Of a stretch of DNA of 64,000 nt, positions 60,649 through 64,000 are shown in pieces. This stretch comes from Streptomyces sp. R41. Lineage in GTDB: Bacteria > Actinomycetota > Actinomycetes > Streptomycetales > Streptomycetaceae. Positions within the stretch are counted from its first letter, which is position 1. Each line of letters starts with the position of its first letter. A program made the position numbers and the translations under genes. The notes under the pieces were generated by a model. The model searched no databases. It was not told the DNA's origin and saw only the letters and a program-made list of their open reading frames with translations. The stretch covers positions 4,571,001 to 4,635,000 of the forward strand of contig NZ_CP163443.1 of the NCBI RefSeq assembly GCF_041053055.1, read 5' to 3'.

Positions 60649-61971
60649 TCAGCCGAGCAGGACCACCTCGACCTCCGCGCCGGGCTCGACCGACGTGTCG
60701 TCCTCGGGCACGACGATCAGCGCGTCGGCATGTGCGAGGGCCGCGACCAGGTGGGATCCGGCGCCCCCGACGGGCGTCACCTCGCCCTCCGCGTGCGTCC
60801 CCCGCAGGAACTGCCGACGGCCCGCGGGCGAGGTCAGCGCCTTGTCCGTCTTCAGCTTCGCCCTGGTCGTGGGCCGGTGGACGTCCTTCAGGCCCATCAG
60901 GGTGCGGATCGCGGGGCGCACGAACAGCTCGAAGGAGACGTACGACGACACAGGGTTGCCCGGGAGCGCGAGCAGTGGGGTGTGGTCGGGGCCGATGGTG
61001 CCGAAGCCCTGGGGCTTTCCGGGCTGCATGGCGAGCTTGCGGAACTCGATGCCGCTGCCCGCCTCGTCCTCGTCGCCCACGGAGGACAGCGCCTCCTTGA
61101 CGACGTCGTACGCGCCGACGCTCACGCCGCCCGTCGTGACCAGCATGTCCGCGCGGATGAGCTGGTCCTCGATGGTGGCACGGAGCGTCTCGGCTTCGTC
61201 GGCGACCGCGCCCACCCGGTAGGCGATGGCCCCGGCGTCGCGCGCGGCGGCGCAGAGGGCGAAGCTGTTGGAGTCGTAGATCTGGCCGGCGCCCAACTCC
61301 TCGTCGGGCTGGACCAGTTCACTGCCGGTGGACAGGACGACCACGCGCGGGCGCGGGCGCACGCGTACGGTGCCGCGGCCGATCGCGGCGAGCAGGCCGA
61401 TCTGCGGCGGTCCGAGGATGGTGCCGGCTTCGAGGGCGCGGTCGCCGGCCTTCACATCGCTGCCTTTCGCGCGCACGTGCGCGCGTGCCTCGGCCGGGCG
61501 GTGGACCCGCACCTGACCGGAAGCGGCCTCGGGGGCCGCGCTGTGGGCGCGCATCCCGGAGACCGGCCCCTCGCCCAGGCCGCCGTCGGTCCACTCCACG
61601 GGGACGACGGCCTCGGCGCCGGGCGGCAGCGGGGCGCCGGTCATGATGCGGGCGGCCTGGCCGGGGCCCACATAGGGCTGCTCGGCCTGGCCGGCCGCGA
61701 CGTCGCCGACGACCGCCAGGACGGCCGGGTACTCCTCGCTCGCGCCCGCGACATCGGCGACCCGGACCGCGTACCCGTCCATCGAGCTGTTGTCGAAGGG
61801 CGGCAGGGAGACCGGCACCGTGACGTCCTCGACCAGGACGCAGCCCTGGGCGTCGAGGAGTTGCAGCTCGATGGGTTCGAGGGGGCGGACGGTCGCGAGG
61901 ATGTCCTCCAGGTGGTCGTCCACGGACCAGAGGTGATCCTGGCCGGTGGTGCGGGTCGCGGCGCTGCTCAA
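60649..61971 (-). CDS. glp: MoeA / gephyrin-like protein (Glp candidate)
   Basis: 440 residues with the MoeA domain order: [54 protein letters not shown] and [14 protein letters not shown]. All classical catalytic motifs are present, so molybdenum insertase activity is possible. Its gene order with galU upstream and RimJ plus SepX/GlpR-like protein downstream matches the Corynebacterium Glp, a MoeA homologue that binds FtsZ in the divisome. The start is TTG at 61971, overlapping the galU stop (TTGA). Which role dominates cannot be read from sequence. Confidence 0.85.
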   Translation of the reverse strand: MSSAATRTTGQDHLWSVDDHLEDILATVRPLEPIELQLLDAQGCVLVEDVTVPVSLPPFDNSSMDGYAVRVADVAGASEEYPAVLAVVGDVAAGQAEQPYVGPGQAARIMTGAPLPPGAEAVVPVEWTDGGLGEGPVSGMRAHSAAPEAASGQVRVHRPAEARAHVRAKGSDVKAGDRALEAGTILGPPQIGLLAAIGRGTVRVRPRPRVVVLSTGSELVQPDEELGAGQIYDSNSFALCAAARDAGAIAYRVGAVADEAETLRATIEDQLIRADMLVTTGGVSVGAYDVVKEALSSVGDEDEAGSGIEFRKLAMQPGKPQGFGTIGPDHTPLLALPGNPVSSYVSFELFVRPAIRTLMGLKDVHRPTTRAKLKTDKALTSPAGRRQFLRGTHAEGEVTPVGGAGSHLVAALAHADALIVVPEDDTSVEPGAEVEVVLLG

Positions 61972-62879
61972 AGTCCCTGCATCTCCTCGGCTACGTAACT
62001 GCGAAGCCAGGTCCGGAAGTCCGGGCCCAGGTCTTCACGTTCGCACGCGAGTCTGACAATGGCACGCAGGTAGTCGCCACGGTCCCCGGTGTCATAGCGG
62101 CGGCCCTTGAAGACGACGCCGTGCACGGGGCCGCCGACCTTCTCCTCGTCGGCGAGCTGCTGGAGGGCGTCGGTGAGCTGGATCTCACCACCGCGACCCG
62201 GCTCGGTCTTGCGCAGTATGTCGAAGATGTGCGGGTCGAGGACGTAACGTCCGATGATCGCGTAGTTGCTGGGCGCGTCCGCGACGTCCGGCTTCTCGAC
62301 CAGGCCCGTCACCTTGACCAGATCACCCTCGTCGGTGGCCTCGACGGCAGCACACCCGTAGAGGTGGATCTGCTCGGGTGCGACCTCCATGAGCGCGATG
62401 ACGCTGCCGCCACGCTGCTCCTGGACCTCGACCATGCGGGCGAGCAGGGGGTCGCGCGGGTCGATCAGGTCGTCACCGAGGAGCACGGCGAAGGGCTCGT
62501 GACCGACGTGCGGGGCGGCGCACAGGACGGCGTGGCCGAGGCCCTTGGGGTCGCCCTGGCGCACGTAGTGCATGGTGGCGAGGTCGCTGGACTCCTGGAC
62601 CTTGGCGAGCCGGTCGGCGTCGCCCTTCTTCTGGAGCGCCGACTCGAGCTCGTAGTTGCGGTCGAAGTGGTCCTCGAGGGGGCGCTTGTTGCGGCCCGTG
62701 ATCATCAGGACGTCGTCAAGACCCGCCGACACGGCCTCTTCGACCACGTACTGGATCGCCGGCTTGTCGACGACCGGCAGCATCTCCTTGGGAGTGGCTT
62801 TGGTGGCCGGCAGGAACCGGGTGCCGAGCCCTGCTGCGGGAATGACAGCCTTGCTGATCCTGGGGTGTGACTCAGTCAT
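61968..62879 (-). CDS. galU: UTP-glucose-1-phosphate uridylyltransferase
   Basis: 303 residues. AVIPAAGLGTRFLPATKATP is the nucleotide-binding signature with KEMLPVVDKP following, VLLGDDLI the metal site and VTGLVEKP the sugar-phosphate Lys. Makes UDP-glucose for cell wall glycans, teichoic acids and trehalose. ATG at 62879 (MTESHPRISK) is preferred; an ATG four codons earlier is also open. Divergent from the cyclo-ligase gene with 94 bp between; first gene of the moeA-moaC-mog operon. Confidence 0.94.
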   Translation of the reverse strand: MTESHPRISKAVIPAAGLGTRFLPATKATPKEMLPVVDKPAIQYVVEEAVSAGLDDVLMITGRNKRPLEDHFDRNYELESALQKKGDADRLAKVQESSDLATMHYVRQGDPKGLGHAVLCAAPHVGHEPFAVLLGDDLIDPRDPLLARMVEVQEQRGGSVIALMEVAPEQIHLYGCAAVEATDEGDLVKVTGLVEKPDVADAPSNYAIIGRYVLDPHIFDILRKTEPGRGGEIQLTDALQQLADEEKVGGPVHGVVFKGRRYDTGDRGDYLRAIVRLACEREDLGPDFRTWLRSYVAEEMQGL

Positions 62880-62973
62880 GCCCGCAACCATAACCGGTGG
62901 CTATGTGCGGAATCTGAGGCTCCGGTTAATTCGCTCTCATATGAGCGCATTAGGAAGGATACGGGAGCAACCT

Positions 62974-63588
62974 GTGAGTCACCTCGGACGTGAACCGGAG
63001 TCTGGCAAGCGAATGTTGCGACGAGGATTCCTCTCGGTGAGAAAAGGGTTGACGGCCGATGACGTGCAGAAAACGGCCGAGGCCCTGGCCGCCCGCGCCC
63101 TGGAGCTGCCCGAGCTGGCGCACGCGCGCACCGTGGCGGCGTACGTCTCCGTGGGGAGCGAGCCCGGCACCCTCGCGCTCCTGGACGCCCTTTACGCGCG
63201 GGGCGTGCGCGTGCTGCTGCCGGTCCTGATGGCGGACAACGACCTGGACTGGGGGGCGTACACCGGGGAGGGCTCCCTCGTACGGGTCCAACACGGCGGA
63301 AAGATGGCGCTCTTGGAGCCCGCGGGCGAGCGGCTGGGACCGGAGGCCGTCCAGGACGCCGACGTCGTCCTGCTGCCCGGTCTCGCCGTCGACGCGCGCG
63401 GTATGCGTCTGGGACGCGGTGGGGGCTCCTACGACCGCGTACTGGCCCGCCTGGAGCGCACGGGGGCCGATCCCGCGCTGGTGGTGCTCCTGTACGACGC
63501 CGAGGTCGTCGAGCGGGTGCCCGAGGAACCCCACGACCGCCCCGTCCACGCGGTGGTGACCCCCTCCGGCGTGCGCCGCTTCCGCTGA
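62974..63588 (+). CDS. 5-formyltetrahydrofolate cyclo-ligase
   Basis: 204 residues. KRMLRRGFLSVRKGLTADDV at the N-terminus, VAAYVSVGSEPGTLALL, DVVLLPGLAVDARGMRLGRG and GGGSYDR near 150 are the family landmarks (ATP/folate sites). Converts 5-formyl-THF to 5,10-methenyl-THF. The GTG at 62974 follows GGGAG; an ATG at 62941 is in frame as well. Confidence 0.92.
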   Translation: MSHLGREPESGKRMLRRGFLSVRKGLTADDVQKTAEALAARALELPELAHARTVAAYVSVGSEPGTLALLDALYARGVRVLLPVLMADNDLDWGAYTGEGSLVRVQHGGKMALLEPAGERLGPEAVQDADVVLLPGLAVDARGMRLGRGGGSYDRVLARLERTGADPALVVLLYDAEVVERVPEEPHDRPVHAVVTPSGVRRFR

Positions 63589-63603
63589 CACCCCCGCCGA
63601 CGT

Positions 63604-63639
63604 GAAGTGGCCCTCCACGCGCGCGTGGAGGGCCACTTC
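63604..63639. terminator. Perfect 36-bp palindromic bidirectional terminator
   Basis: GAAGTGGCCCTCCACGCG followed directly by its exact complement, between the convergent cyclo-ligase and acylase genes. Confidence 0.88.
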
Positions 63640-63655
63640 GATTCCGTACCGACCG

Positions 63656-64000
63656 TCAGGGCTTCAGGACCAGCGTGTCGCTCGTCTTCTTGTCGACGGC
63701 CTTCTCCGAGAAGGCCCAGGGCAGCAGTTCGCCCTTGGCCCACTTGTCCGTCTGGTCGGTGTAGTGGGCGCTGTAGGCGTGCCCGGAGGCGCCGGAGAGG
63801 TTGATCCACTTGGACTTGTCGAGGTCCCCGAGGTTCACGACCATCCGCATCGACGGCACCCAGACGACGCCGTAGCCGCCCGCCGCGTTCCAGCCGGTCG
63901 CGTTGACCGTCGCCTCGCCGCCGCTGAGCTTCCAGGGGCCGCGGTTGAGCATGTACTTCAGGAACGCGGGACCGTCGGTGCCCAGGGTCTGGTTCTTCAG
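63656..64000 (-). CDS. Penicillin acylase-family protein, C-terminal end only
   Basis: The last 114 residues are visible; the gene continues beyond the window. GEATVNATGWNAAGGYGVVW, PSMRMVVNLGDLDKSKWINL and SGASGHAYSAHYTDQTDKWA match the end of the beta subunit of penicillin/cephalosporin acylases (Ntn hydrolases), where SGxSGxPxSPHYxDQ is common. Substrate unknown; many actinobacterial members cleave acyl-homoserine lactones or N-acyl antibiotics. The catalytic Ser would lie outside. Confidence 0.8.
   Translation of the reverse strand: MKNQTLGTDGPAFLKYMLNRGPWKLSGGEATVNATGWNAAGGYGVVWVPSMRMVVNLGDLDKSKWINLSGASGHAYSAHYTDQTDKWAKGELLPWAFSEKAVDKKTSDTLVLKP

Overview
High G+C sequence with Streptomyces gene content and order: an ispE-rsmA-rpfB cluster, an OhrR/Ohr pair, an SsgA-like sporulation protein (SsgE type) beside two penicillin-binding proteins, a SepX/GlpR-like septation protein near a MoeA-like protein, frequent GTG starts, four-base start/stop overlaps and several leaderless-looking genes. 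The pmt - PBP - PBP - ssgE order matches what I remember of the S. coelicolor SCO3154-SCO3158 region.

Layout. 0-11 kb is core chromosome, mostly on the minus strand: NIT-domain sensor kinase, MHYT membrane protein, ispE, rsmA, rpfB, tatD-type nuclease, a zinc-ribbon protein and rsmI, then pmt (protein O-mannosyltransferase) on the plus strand. From about 10.9 to 30.0 kb lies an integrated actinomycete integrative and conjugative element (AICE) of about 19 kb, flanked by a 95-bp direct repeat (93 of 95 identical) that is the last part of the pmt coding sequence. The element therefore sits in the 3' end of a protein-coding gene and restores the pmt C-terminus. Its modules from left to right: cargo (a 12-residue-repeat membrane protein, a membrane-anchored protein, a minus-strand group of membrane protein, XRE-FGE fusion and class IV aminotransferase), a GntR regulator with three ACCTAGGT operators, a run of small transfer genes ending in an FtsK/TraB-type DNA translocase followed by a cluster of CAGGGAGG octamers (candidate transfer locus) and a spread protein, a small minus-strand cargo block with one frameshifted gene, a methyltransferase-like gene, a prim-pol and an SF3-like helicase (replication), an array of 13 GGTGACGCA-type iterons (candidate origin), an excisionase and a tyrosine integrase next to the right att site.

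A third, decayed copy of the pmt 3' end lies at 31275-31340. The 1.3 kb between the second and third copies holds one substrate-binding-protein gene. The left ends of both segments share a 29-bp palindrome, so I read this as tandem accretion: a complete element beside the remnant of an older relative that used the same site.

From 31.4 kb the chromosome resumes: two paralogous penicillin-binding proteins, DUF4253 protein, YbaK-type deacylase, EamA transporter, beta-lactamase-family hydrolase, Ohr/OhrR, a CbiM(N)QO-type metal importer with a Nur-box-like site (suggesting nickel), SsgE, an MMPL exporter with its TetR regulator, a tricorn-type protease, an SDR - hydrolase - Baeyer-Villiger-type monooxygenase operon divergent from a MerR gene, exonuclease III, a GNAT, an MFS exporter, tRNA-Ala(CGC), SepX/GlpR-like protein, RimJ-type acetyltransferase, mog, moaC, moeA/glp, galU, 5-formyl-THF cyclo-ligase and the 3' end of a penicillin acylase-family gene.

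All calls come from reading translations and motifs; no database search was run. Locus numbers and family resemblances are from memory.
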